DNA of 35,610 nt from an uncultured Verrucomicrobia subdivision 3 bacterium (GTDB taxonomy: Bacteria > Verrucomicrobiota > Verrucomicrobiia > Limisphaerales > UBA11358). Both the position numbers and the translations under genes were made by a program. Where the stretch lies: assembly GCA_903944085.1 (NCBI GenBank), contig CAJAQO010000024.1, positions 1-35,610 on the forward strand, in the 5' to 3' direction. The notes under the pieces are model-generated. The model was not told where the DNA came from, made no database searches, and was given only the letters and a program-made list of their open reading frames with translations. Every line of letters starts with the position of its first letter. Position 1 is the stretch's first letter. Of this stretch, positions 1-7,521 are shown in pieces.

Positions 1-2
1 AT

Positions 3-185
3 CGCGCGGAAAAGCTGGCCCATCTCACCGATTCAAACCTGATCGAGTATCGCGAGCGTTATGACATCTCGAATTTCCTCTCCATGTTCGGCCAAAGCAG
101 CCAGTCGCACGACATCAAGCTGCAACTCGGTGCGGACATGCCGAAACTGCGCGCCGGTCTGATGTATTTCCTCTATCAACCCTAA
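3..185 (+). CDS. C-terminal end of an unidentified protein (partial)
   Basis: An open frame enters from the left edge and runs 60 codons to a TAA at 183-185, nine bases before the GTG of upp. The tail is rich in charged and aromatic residues and ends in GLMYFLYQP. No family motif is visible in this fragment, so I give no function. The tight spacing to upp suggests one transcript. The gene start lies outside the window. Confidence 0.6.
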   Translation, partial: RAEKLAHLTDSNLIEYRERYDISNFLSMFGQSSQSHDIKLQLGADMPKLRAGLMYFLYQP

Positions 186-190
186 TTCCT

Positions 191-817
191 TTGGTGAAAA
201 ACCTCACGGTCATTGCGCATCCGCTCGTGCAGCACAACCTGACGCGGCTGCGCGATCAGCGGACGCAGCCGCAGGAATTCCGGCGGCTCCTCGGCGAAAT
301 TGCATCGCTGATGATTTACGAGGCCACGCGCTCATTCAGCTTGAAAAAGGTTTCCGTCCGCACGCCGCTGGAAACCACCGCCGGCTCCAAACTCGAACGC
401 GAAATTGTTTTGGTGCCGGTGCTCCGTGCCGGACTCGGAATGCTGAACCCGATCCTCGAAATCATTCCGCACGCGCGCGTCGGCTTCATCGGCCTTAAGC
501 GCGAAGAATCCACCCTGATCGCGCATTTCTACCACAAAAGCCTGCCGAAAGAATTGGGCCGCTGCGAAGTCATCCTGATTGACCCGATGCTGGCTACCGG
601 CGGCAGTGCCGTGGCCGCGCTGGATTTTTTGAAGGAGCAAGGTGCCAAACGCATTCGCCTGGTCAGCCTCGTGTCCGCGCCGGAAGGCATTGCGCGTGTC
701 CGCAAAAGCTATCCCGTCCTGCCGATCTTCACCGCCGCGATTGACCGCCAACTGAACAAAGTTGGCTACATCCTGCCCGGCCTCGGTGATGCCGGTGACC
801 GGTTGTTTGGAACTTAG
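191..817 (+). CDS. upp: Uracil phosphoribosyltransferase
   Basis: Cytoplasmic pyrimidine-salvage enzyme that joins uracil to PRPP to make UMP. The 208-residue length equals that of the classical bacterial enzyme. The PRPP-binding loop is seen at about residues 128-140 (ILIDPMLATGGSA), and the family-specific uracil-binding C-terminus at 193-208 (YILPGLGDAGDRLFGT), which is close to invariant in Upp. The first codon could be TTG at 191 or GTG at 194; GTG followed by KNLTV looks more natural, and neither has a clear Shine-Dalgarno sequence. It follows the preceding partial gene by a few bases, and an 81-bp repeat begins five bases after its stop. Identification is firm. Confidence 0.96.
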   Translation: MVKNLTVIAHPLVQHNLTRLRDQRTQPQEFRRLLGEIASLMIYEATRSFSLKKVSVRTPLETTAGSKLEREIVLVPVLRAGLGMLNPILEIIPHARVGFIGLKREESTLIAHFYHKSLPKELGRCEVILIDPMLATGGSAVAALDFLKEQGAKRIRLVSLVSAPEGIARVRKSYPVLPIFTAAIDRQLNKVGYILPGLGDAGDRLFGT

Positions 818-821
818 TTTG

Positions 822-902
822 GGAGTGCGCGGACATGGCCGCGCTTTGGAACTGGGAGGCCTGTCTCCCAGTCGGAAAGCGGCGACGTGTCGCCGCACTC
901 CA
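822..902 (+). repeat. 81-bp cloverleaf repeat, copy 1
   Basis: This copy can fold into a four-way junction: closing stem GGAGT/ACTCC (822-826 with 897-901), arm A 827-832 with 839-844, arm B ACTGGGAG/CTCCCAGT (851-858 with 865-872), and arm C GCGGCGAC/GTCGCCGC (879-886 with 889-896). It lies between the convergent ends of upp and the beta-helix gene. A second copy in the same orientation is at 2485-2565, with seven substitutions and no gaps. Confidence 0.9.
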
Positions 903-931
903 AATCAACGGCCGGCCGTCACCATCCAAAC

Positions 932-2476
932 TCACTGCACGCCGACGCGATAAAAATAAGCTCCGCCATTCGTGGCGGTGGCGTCAATGACCAGCGTGGT
1001 GCCCGCTTGACCGGTAATGTTGCTGCCAACCAACGAAAAGGCAGACGGCGCCGAAAGATTAGTGCTGCGCAGGAGAAAATAGTTTCGCGTGTCCACGCTC
1101 TGCCATTTGACGATGGTCCAATTAAAGCTGCTGACAGGATAGGCCACCGTCATCGCCAGCACCGAAGCCGCATTGGTCGGATTCGTTCCGGCGACAAATT
1201 CCTGCCAGTTGTTCATGCCATCGCCATCGGGGTCGGCCAAGTCCGCCGAACCGTCGGTGGGAAAACCATATTGCTGCGCCCACGCATACGAAAGCTTCGA
1301 CGCTGGCGTGGCGAATTCATACGCGCCGATATCCACCGTGCCACCAACGATGCGCGCATTGCCATCGGCATCCGTGCCGCTGATGACCGCACTGTTATTG
1401 CCTGAATTGATGCAGAGTGAACTGGATTGAAGATGAAAATCACCACCCGCGAAATCCACGATGCCCGGATCATTGGTAAGATCCCCTGCCCCGCTTGGCA
1501 ACGGAAACGTGCAGCAATGGTCAAACACCAACGAACTTGTGCTGGCGTAATTATCATTTGTGCCGGCCGTGTTGAAATACACGAGGCAGTTTGTTAGCAC
1601 GTCAATCGTAAGTCCGTTATAACTGCCATAACCTACGCCGCCATTAAACGCCGCCGAATTGTTGACGATGGTGCAGTTCATCAATTTGCCCACTGCGTAG
1701 ATGCCGCCACCAAGTCCAGCCTTATTACCAGCAACTACACAATTCATGGCGGTTCCGTCGCAAATCCCACCGCCCGCATTAGGCTGGGGGATCGCCGGGC
1801 CGGTTACACCATAGTCTGCTGTGCTATTGCCAGTGATATTGCAGCTGTTCAACGTGCAGCCAAAGGCACCGCCACCCATGGCTGCTGAATTGCCATTCAA
1901 TTGGCATCTGATCAGCGCCACATCATACGCTCCTCCGCCCTCACTGGTGGCTCTATTGGCAGTTAGCACACAGTTTGAAACTACACCCCTGGACAACGAT
2001 CCCCCACAAACACCGCCGCCGTTGCCGACAACAGTGCTATGGCCGAATAAGCCTATCCGGTTAGTGTAACCAGCAATTCCATTTTCCAGGGTGAATCCAT
2101 TGAGCGCCGCACCATTGGTCAAATAGACGCAGCGATATATCCCGCCACCGCTGATATAAGCCGCCGTTGGGCCATTGATGCTTTGAACCGTCAGTTGCTT
2201 GGAGATTACCAGTCGGTTGGTCACGTTACCGATGCCGGGAACTCCCTTCGCCACGGTCTGAAACCCATCCTGATAATAACCATCATTCACCAAAACCAGA
2301 TCGCCATTCGTAGCCGCATCCACGGCGGCTTGAATCGTGTTGGCGGCGGTGGACAAGTCCGCATATGGCGGCGTCGGATTGGCGCTGTTCCCATCCACAT
2401 ACAACACCGCCGCCGGCGCGTGAAGAATCAGCAGCAGCAGACAAATAGACACAAACGCAATCGGATGAGTTTGCAT
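932..2476 (-). CDS. Secreted right-handed beta-helix protein with calcium-binding repeat
   Basis: Predicted exported protein of 514 residues. From the chosen ATG at 2476 it opens with a signal peptide (MQTHPIAF, then a Val/Ile/Leu-rich stretch ending APAA). Residues about 25-365 carry short repeated turns such as GGGI, NCxLxxN and GNxA, the pattern of right-handed parallel beta-helix and choice-of-anchor Q proteins. Around residue 400 an aspartate-rich loop (DPDGDGMNNWQEFVAGTNPT) resembles thrombospondin type 3/EF-hand-like calcium sites, followed by a C-terminal beta-rich domain common in verrucomicrobial surface proteins. The frame is open upstream to 2686, with an ATG at 2596 overlapping the stop of the preceding gene, but that extension is largely a translation of the 81-bp repeat, so I prefer the signal-peptide start. 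No enzyme residues can be assigned; polysaccharide binding or cleavage is possible. Confidence 0.82.
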   Translation of the reverse strand: MQTHPIAFVSICLLLLILHAPAAVLYVDGNSANPTPPYADLSTAANTIQAAVDAATNGDLVLVNDGYYQDGFQTVAKGVPGIGNVTNRLVISKQLTVQSINGPTAAYISGGGIYRCVYLTNGAALNGFTLENGIAGYTNRIGLFGHSTVVGNGGGVCGGSLSRGVVSNCVLTANRATSEGGGAYDVALIRCQLNGNSAAMGGGAFGCTLNSCNITGNSTADYGVTGPAIPQPNAGGGICDGTAMNCVVAGNKAGLGGGIYAVGKLMNCTIVNNSAAFNGGVGYGSYNGLTIDVLTNCLVYFNTAGTNDNYASTSSLVFDHCCTFPLPSGAGDLTNDPGIVDFAGGDFHLQSSSLCINSGNNSAVISGTDADGNARIVGGTVDIGAYEFATPASKLSYAWAQQYGFPTDGSADLADPDGDGMNNWQEFVAGTNPTNAASVLAMTVAYPVSSFNWTIVKWQSVDTRNYFLLRSTNLSAPSAFSLVGSNITGQAGTTLVIDATATNGGAYFYRVGVQ

Positions 2477-2484
2477 CTCGTTGT

Positions 2485-2565
2485 GGAGTGCGTGGACATG
2501 TCCGCGCTTTGTAACTGGGAGACATGTCTCCCAGTTGGAAAGCGGCGACCTGTCGCCGCACTCCA
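2485..2565 (+). repeat. 81-bp cloverleaf repeat, copy 2
   Basis: Same element and orientation as 822-902. Arm B is here a perfect 22-bp palindrome (2514-2535) and arm A contains the 10-bp palindrome GGACATGTCC. It lies nine bases upstream of the beta-helix gene's start on the other strand, so it would be in that gene's 5' leader if the upstream gene is co-transcribed. Confidence 0.9.
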
Positions 2566-2592
2566 GGTGTTGCGGGCCATGGCGTTTGGGAT

Positions 2593-3357
2593 TCATTTCA
2601 CTTCCGGAGTGGTCGTGGTGGCTGCCGGCGCAGGCGCGGGCGTGCTGCTGTTGTCGAAGGCATAAACGACGCCCCAGCGCTGGCATTGCACGCGGCGGGT
2701 GGCGTCATCGGCGGTCTTGCGATAGAAGAATTCCACGGTGTCACAGATGTCCACGGCCAGGGCTTGCGCGGCGGGATAATCGGCATTCAATACGCCGCGC
2801 TGTTTGTCGGTGTATTCCTGCGCCTGGCCGCTCTGCTTGTCAAGATCGCGGAACTGGGTCAGCAGCGCCGCCACTTCCGCCGCGCTGGGGAGCGCCATCG
2901 GCACATAGGCCGCGCCCTCGGCTTTCTGGCGGGCGGCTTCGCCGTTCACCACGGCTTCCGCCGCGTCGTCCACGGCCTGATAGCTCGATAATTCAGGAAT
3001 GGTGGTGGCGGTAATGTCGCGCCCATAATAACTGCGGGCACCGGCGTTGAAAGTTCCGCGCGTGACGCCTAAGTCCAGCACCTGATGGAAATGGCTGACG
3101 GACATGGTAAGTTGGCTGGCCAGTTTCGCCTCGGCGCTGGTGAGCGGTGCCTGGGCTGCCTCAGCCAACTGCAAAGCGCTGGCGTCGGCGAGAAACCGGT
3201 TAAGCAGGCTGTTGGGATCGTTCTCGTCAAGCTGCGCAAACTGTTCGGCAGAGATGGCGCGATCGGCGGGATTGCTGACGTTGTTCCACTCGTCCCGCGC
3301 GGTTTTGAGCGTGCGGATAACGGTGGGCGTGCTGTTGGGGAGTAGTCTGTGTGGCAT
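2593..3357 (-). CDS. Hypothetical protein, Ala-rich, cytoplasmic-looking
   Basis: 254 residues with no signal peptide or membrane segment. It is rich in Ala, Gln and Asp and mostly predictable as helix. The C-terminus is low-complexity (Ala/Pro/Thr-rich, ending TTTTPEVK). The middle has AVDDAAEAVVNGEAARQKAEG and the end of the globular part has FFYRKTADDATRRVQCQRWG. I do not recognise the family. The ATG at 3357 is preceded on its own strand by the heptamer array at 3366-3402. Its stop overlaps an ATG at 2596 in the beta-helix reading frame (ATGA arrangement), so the two genes may share a transcript. Confidence 0.7.
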   Translation of the reverse strand: MPHRLLPNSTPTVIRTLKTARDEWNNVSNPADRAISAEQFAQLDENDPNSLLNRFLADASALQLAEAAQAPLTSAEAKLASQLTMSVSHFHQVLDLGVTRGTFNAGARSYYGRDITATTIPELSSYQAVDDAAEAVVNGEAARQKAEGAAYVPMALPSAAEVAALLTQFRDLDKQSGQAQEYTDKQRGVLNADYPAAQALAVDICDTVEFFYRKTADDATRRVQCQRWGVVYAFDNSSTPAPAPAATTTTPEVK

Positions 3358-3365
3358 AATTTAAT

Positions 3366-3402
3366 GAGGAGTTGGGAGTTAGGAGTTGGTAGTTGAGGAG
3401 GG
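3366..3402. repeat. Heptamer tandem array (TNGGAGT-type, about 5 units)
   Basis: GAGGAGT-TGGGAGT-TAGGAGT-TGGTAGT-TGAGGAG runs with exact 7-bp spacing, immediately upstream of the hypothetical gene that starts at 3357. It is one of six such arrays in the window. Confidence 0.75.
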
Positions 3403-3487
3403 AAAGCGGTTTTGGGCGGTAATTCTGACGCGATTGAGCGGAATATGGGTAAGGTGCTGATTTGCTTCGACTAGGACGAATCCTGTG

Positions 3488-3815
3488 GGTTCCTCGCTGT
3501 TTTCGGTGGAATCGAATCTTCGGGTTTTGGGGGCGGCTTGGGCGGTCCCGGCGGGACGGCGGAAATTAGCCGGGGGCAAGACCGCTTGGGCGGTCGCCGC
3601 CCCCGGTATTGCGACCGTAAGCGCCGCGTCCTGAAAGGACGCCGGAAGCACCGTGAGCTGGGTTGCCGCCGCCCCGCCGGGGCGGGTTCCACCCGAAATC
3701 TCGTTTCCGGGGGCGGCGCCGGCGGCTTGCCCCCGGCTAATTTCCTGGGCGCTTTCAGCGCCAGCCCAAACCCGTTGGCCCGCCCCATCACTTCCACAGA
3801 AAACAGCGAAGAACC
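3488..3815. repeat. 328-bp inverted-repeat element
   Basis: The ends are 24-bp inverted repeats (3488-3511 and 3792-3815) matching at 22 of 24 positions. Inside lies a perfect 20-bp inverted pair (3561-3580 with 3726-3745), plus smaller hairpins such as GTCCTGAAAGGAC and GGCGCTTTCAGCGCC. The interior is very GC-rich and has no credible gene on either strand. The architecture is that of a non-autonomous mobile or structured repeat element. I see no clear target-site duplication; CCTGTG occurs near both ends. Confidence 0.7.
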
Positions 3816-3817
3816 AT

Positions 3818-4153
3818 CCTGTGAGATTACAAGTCTCACTTCTGTCTGGCGGGAAGACACTTTTAAGATTAAAAGTAGCGGTCTGGCTTAGCAGGAAGGC
3901 AATTTTAATCTTAAAAGCGCCTTCCCGGCGTGGCGGGAGGCATCTTTTAATTTTAGACATGGCTGTCCGGTCGGGCAGGATGGTGCTTGTAAGATTAAAA
4001 TGGCCACGCTGGCTGGGAAGGCGATGGGTTTTAAAATTGAAACTGCCGTTCTGGTGCAGCGGGATGAGGCTTGTAATGCGGCAAGCGGCATCCGGCCTGG
4101 GCGGACTGGCTGTAATAATCCGGCGCGCAGAGGTTCTGGCGGCGGGGATGATG
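3818..4153. repeat. 42-bp degenerate tandem repeat, eight units
   Basis: Units begin at 3818, 3860, 3902, 3944, 3986, 4028, 4070 and 4112. Each has an AT-rich half close to the palindrome TTTTAA-NN-TTAAAA and a GC-rich half resembling CTGGCNGGGAAGGC. The units are diverged but the 42-base period is exact. On the minus strand the period equals 14 codons and the frame stays open, giving 14-residue repeats such as GSFNFKTHRLPSQR and GHFNLTSTILPDRT. Whether it is translated is unclear. The block 4154-4195 may be a ninth, very diverged unit. Confidence 0.82.
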
Positions 4154-4324
4154 GCGGCAAAGTGAACTAGATCGTCCGGGCCGGGCCGGCTGGCCGCCAG
4201 AATTTTCGCCGCATCAGGGTAAAGTCCGCCGCCCGCGCTAAAGAGCGTTTTGTGACGAGAACCGACTACGCTTCTGACTGATCCAAAGTGCCACATAATC
4301 CAGCCCATTGAAAATTCTATTTCG

Positions 4325-4354
4325 ATTTAATCATAAGGAAATGAATTTTGTCAA
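4325..4354 (-). promoter_or_regulatory. Possible sigma-70 promoter reading into the tandem repeats
   Basis: On the minus strand a perfect TTGACA (4349-4354) is followed after 18 bases by TTAAAT (4325-4330), a weak -10 match. It would transcribe leftwards through the 42-bp repeats, whose open frame begins with ATG at 4308. No Shine-Dalgarno sequence is visible for that ATG. The rest of 4355-4485 holds nothing I can name. Confidence 0.35.
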
Positions 4355-4485
4355 CAACTTTTTTTACCAGGGATTTCACCAGTCGGACATGCGAACGCGA
4401 TGGCTTTCATCAGGGTGAAAGCATCGTATGGGCATACCCGCGCGCAGGCCGACAAAGGAAGGGGTTCGGCAGCTTCTACCAACGC

Positions 4486-4788
4486 TCAAAGTTGAACAAT
4501 TTCAAACACGCGATTGAGCCGGGTCAGTTCCAGAATCTGTTTGACGTTCGGTGCGGGGTTGAGCACCCGCAGTCCGCCACCGCGCGCACACATGGTTTTG
4601 TGCAAGGTGATGAGCGCGCCCAAACCGCTGCTGTCAATCAGGCGTGTCTGGGAAAGGTCCACGTCAATGAACGTCATCGCCTCCTTCAACGCTTCGCGGA
4701 CATCCAGACACAGCGCGGCGCTGTTGGTGGCATCCAATTCCGTAATATTGCTCAAGACAAGTGCGGTGGGCTGGTGCTGGATCTTCAT
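4486..4788 (-). CDS. STAS-domain protein (anti-sigma factor antagonist type)
   Basis: 100 residues, the length of a single STAS domain. The diagnostic loop IDSSGLGALITLHK lies around residues 51-64; in SpoIIAA/RsbV proteins a serine of this DSSG motif is phosphorylated by an anti-sigma kinase. The protein therefore probably acts in a partner-switching cascade in the cytoplasm. No anti-sigma kinase or sigma factor gene is in the window. It lies 108 bp downstream of the sigma-54 activator gene on the same strand, so co-regulation is plausible but not shown. Confidence 0.88.
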   Translation of the reverse strand: MKIQHQPTALVLSNITELDATNSAALCLDVREALKEAMTFIDVDLSQTRLIDSSGLGALITLHKTMCARGGGLRVLNPAPNVKQILELTRLNRVFEIVQL

Positions 4789-4896
4789 GGCGTTTTAAGC
4801 GAAATAACTATGGCAAGAATAGAACAAATAGGTTTGGGTTGCAGCTTCATTTGCGAGCCGGGCGTCGTGATTGGAGTTTGATGATGCAGTTTGCGC

Positions 4897-6276
4897 TCAG
4901 TCGAGCTTGCCGGATTTTCGCCAGCGCCAAAGCGTGGAGGAATTGATGCCCAACTGACCGGCTGCCCAGCTATAATTATTGTCACTCTCGGCCAGGAGTT
5001 TTTTCGCCAGCGCCAGTTTCTGTTTGGTGTTGAGCACGGGAGATCCGTAACTCCCGGGCGCGGCGAGCGGGGCGGCAATGTCCATTTCGGAGTAAGCAGT
5101 CGGGGCCGGCGATGCGAGCGGCGGAGCGCTGGCTTTCGACTGGCGGTTTTCGGGCATGTCCCACCACGGCGCGCGCAGGATCGGTCCGTCGAACAGCAAG
5201 ACCATCCGGTCAATCGTGCTCTTCAACTCGCGGACATTTCCGGGCCAGCCATATTGTTGAAACCGGCTGATGAGCGCCGGTTCGATCATTTCAATATTTT
5301 TGCCGAAGCGTTCGTTGGCCTTTTTCAAGAACGCAAGGGCCAGTTCGGCGATGTCCTCAGTCCGCGCCCGCAACGGCGGAACTTGGAGCGTGAGTTCGGC
5401 CAGCCGGTAGAAGAGATCGGCGCGAAAACGGTTCTCCGTGATCTCGGTATCGAGGTTGCGATTGGTGGCGGAAACAACCCGGACGTTCACCCGATACTCT
5501 GCTTCGCCGCCAATGCGCCGGGCTTTGCGCGTTTCGAGGAAGCGCAGGAGTTTGGGCTGCACGCCGATCTCCATTTCGCCGATTTCATCCAGAAACAAAG
5601 TGCCGCCGTTGGCCTGTTCGACCAGCCCAAGCCTGGCTTTCAGCGCCCCGGTGAAGGCACCTCTCTCGACACCAAACAATTCCGCTTCCAGCAGATCCTT
5701 GGGAATGGCCGCGCAATTGAGCGCGACGAACGGGCCGTCATGGCCGGCCTTGTGCAATGCGGACGCAACGCGCTCCTTGCCTACGCCCGACTCGCCTTGA
5801 ATGAGCACGCACACATCGGTGGGGCCGAGCCGGTCAATGGTTTGTTGCAGCCGCTGGATGGCCTCCGAACGGCCGATCAGCACATCTTCCGCGCTCAACG
5901 GCCGGCCGCCATAGACTTGCAGCCATATTTTCTGGCTCTCAGTCACGGCCAATATGGCTTGCCGCCAGCGTTCATCTGAATCATCGAGCGACAGCACATC
6001 ACATGCGCCATCCCGCATGCTCCGCGCCACATCATGGGTCGTGGGTTTTTCGAGCCAGATGATGTAAGGCCGGTTCGCGCGGGCGAATTGCACGCGTAAC
6101 TTGGGCCAGGTTTTGGCGTCCATCGCCTGCAACGGCAGTAAATACACCAGCTCGCGCGTCGGTTGCGTCAGTTCCGTGATGTTGGTGCCCGAAAAAGTGC
6201 GATGCGCCAAGCCCAGGCGTTTGAAACGACCCGCCGGCACGCACTCAAATTCCGAGGGATGAAATATATTGGTCAT
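4897..6276 (-). CDS. Sigma-54-dependent transcriptional activator (NtrC-type, pseudo-receiver)
   Basis: 459 residues in three parts. Residues about 1-120 resemble a response-regulator receiver (a helical stretch, then ARSMRDGACDVLSLDD) but lack a recognisable phospho-acceptor aspartate pattern. Residues 130-360 are the AAA+ domain: Walker A GESGVGKE (161-168), the sigma-54 contact loop GAFTGA (206-211), Walker B GGTLFLDEIGEM (224-235) and WPGNVREL (344-351). Residues about 417-455 form a Fis-type helix-turn-helix ending WRWRKSGKLD. It should bind enhancer DNA and drive sigma-54 RNA polymerase by ATP hydrolysis. The divergent receiver suggests control by something other than standard phosphorylation. 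No sensor kinase is adjacent and I see no -24/-12 promoter nearby, so targets are unknown. Confidence 0.94.
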   Translation of the reverse strand: MTNIFHPSEFECVPAGRFKRLGLAHRTFSGTNITELTQPTRELVYLLPLQAMDAKTWPKLRVQFARANRPYIIWLEKPTTHDVARSMRDGACDVLSLDDSDERWRQAILAVTESQKIWLQVYGGRPLSAEDVLIGRSEAIQRLQQTIDRLGPTDVCVLIQGESGVGKERVASALHKAGHDGPFVALNCAAIPKDLLEAELFGVERGAFTGALKARLGLVEQANGGTLFLDEIGEMEIGVQPKLLRFLETRKARRIGGEAEYRVNVRVVSATNRNLDTEITENRFRADLFYRLAELTLQVPPLRARTEDIAELALAFLKKANERFGKNIEMIEPALISRFQQYGWPGNVRELKSTIDRMVLLFDGPILRAPWWDMPENRQSKASAPPLASPAPTAYSEMDIAAPLAAPGSYGSPVLNTKQKLALAKKLLAESDNNYSWAAGQLGINSSTLWRWRKSGKLD

Positions 6277-6295
6277 GCAATTGCAATGCGAGGAT

Positions 6296-6324
6296 AGGGT
6301 TTGGTCTCGGCCAAGGCAAACCCT
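6296..6324. promoter_or_regulatory. Inverted repeat upstream of the sigma-54 activator
   Basis: AGGGTTTG (6296-6303) and CAAACCCT (6317-6324) are perfect 8-bp arms separated by 13 bases, starting 20 bp upstream of the activator's start codon. It could be an operator (possibly autoregulatory) or a leader hairpin. The remaining interval to 6507 shows no gene or strong signal. Confidence 0.4.
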
Positions 6325-6507
6325 GCTTGATTATCAGGCAAACAACTTTCAGGAATTTGTCCGGTGCGAAAGAATGCTCTATTCAATTCTTCCCACAGTC
6401 ATCGCGTGAAGAGAATCACAGGTTTGAATTTGGCGATGAACGGTGTTACAAACCAATTCGTCAAAACGAGGAATCTGCGAGCCGGAACGCTCTTCGCGCC
6501 GGCCCGT

Positions 6508-7506
6508 TTATTGTGCAGCACGCGCCAACGATTCGCGCGGACCGGCTTTCACATCCAGCCAACGCGATTGCAGCAACACATTGGCGGCGGTAATAAGCGA
6601 GCCGCCCACCAGCAGGCGCAGGGTGAGATGTTCGTCAGGATAGTTCAGGCCGGTCCAGCGCGAGAACCAGCCGGGTAAAAACAATGCGAGGGCGCTGGCA
6701 AACAGCGGTTCGGCGCAGTAAATCAAGCCAGCCTCGGTGGCGGTGACGTGCCGTTGCCAGCGACTCATCATTACAAACGCGCCGAGCGTGCAAAACAACA
6801 CGATAATTGCCATCAGTCCGCACGCCGGCACGGAAGCGTAAGCGCGAAAACAAGCGGCGGCACTTGGCGCGGTGACTGCCACGAGCGGCAGAGTGAGCGC
6901 GGCGGTGGCCAGCAGCATCGCGGCGGTGAAACAAAGCGGCCGGTTCGCCGCGTAGCGCGGATGTTCGAGGCAGAGGATTTGCGCCGCGAACATCACCGAG
7001 GCGGCGAGCGTTTCAATTTCACCACGCCCCAGCTTGAGGGCGAATACGTTCAGTTGCACCAGCACCGCCATGCCGCCGAGCACGAGTGCGCTGCATAAAA
7101 TGATTTTCACCGTCGGCGGACGGCGATGACTCACGGCTACCCACAGCGGAATCAGCACGCAGTATAATTGCGTGAGGAATGCCGAGGTGGAGGCGGAGGT
7201 GTAGGCCAGCCCGTCCATTTGCAGACAAAGCCCCACCGAGGTGAACAGCGCCAGCCACATCCCCTGCTCCATTTCGCGGCGTGAAATGGTTCTGACTTCG
7301 GGAAATGAAATAACCAGCAGCAGCGCGCCGGCGAGCGCGAAACGATACAGCACACTCAAGGAGCTGATGAACCAACTGCCGGCACCGGGCAAGATGGCCA
7401 GCTGCGTCAGCGCCAGCGCTTTCATGGCGGGGAAACTCAATGACCAGAACAGCGTGCAAAGCACGAGGCGTTGAAACGCCTTCCGGCGAAGATGGGCAGA
7501 CGGCAT
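6508..7506 (-). CDS. EamA/DMT-family membrane transporter
   Basis: 332 residues with about nine or ten hydrophobic helices spread over the whole length, in the duplicated pattern of drug/metabolite transporters. The first half contains LCTLFWSLSFPAMKAL and TSASTSAFLTQLYCVLIPLWVA, which match the EamA repeat style; the second has TATEAGLIYCAEPLFASALALFLPG, the conserved end segment of the second repeat. It sits in the inner membrane and probably exports a small metabolite; the substrate cannot be read from sequence. It is the last of a minus-strand series (lolC-lolD, methyltransferase, rhomboid, transporter), 15 bp after the rhomboid gene, so it is likely co-transcribed. Confidence 0.88.
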   Translation of the reverse strand: MPSAHLRRKAFQRLVLCTLFWSLSFPAMKALALTQLAILPGAGSWFISSLSVLYRFALAGALLLVISFPEVRTISRREMEQGMWLALFTSVGLCLQMDGLAYTSASTSAFLTQLYCVLIPLWVAVSHRRPPTVKIILCSALVLGGMAVLVQLNVFALKLGRGEIETLAASVMFAAQILCLEHPRYAANRPLCFTAAMLLATAALTLPLVAVTAPSAAACFRAYASVPACGLMAIIVLFCTLGAFVMMSRWQRHVTATEAGLIYCAEPLFASALALFLPGWFSRWTGLNYPDEHLTLRLLVGGSLITAANVLLQSRWLDVKAGPRESLARAAQ

Positions 7507-7521
7507 GAGGTGATGGCGCGG

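Noticed and set aside
332-898. Minus-strand reading frame opposite upp
   Set aside because: It is the antisense shadow of upp and part of the repeat; upp has complete family motifs.
3818-4153. CRISPR array
   Set aside because: Units abut each other without unique spacers and are too diverged; there are no cas genes.
3379-4308. A 309-codon minus-strand gene spanning the repeat region
   Set aside because: The frame crosses both the inverted-repeat element and the tandem array, lacks a Shine-Dalgarno sequence and has no domain-like region; recorded as repeats with a possible promoter instead.
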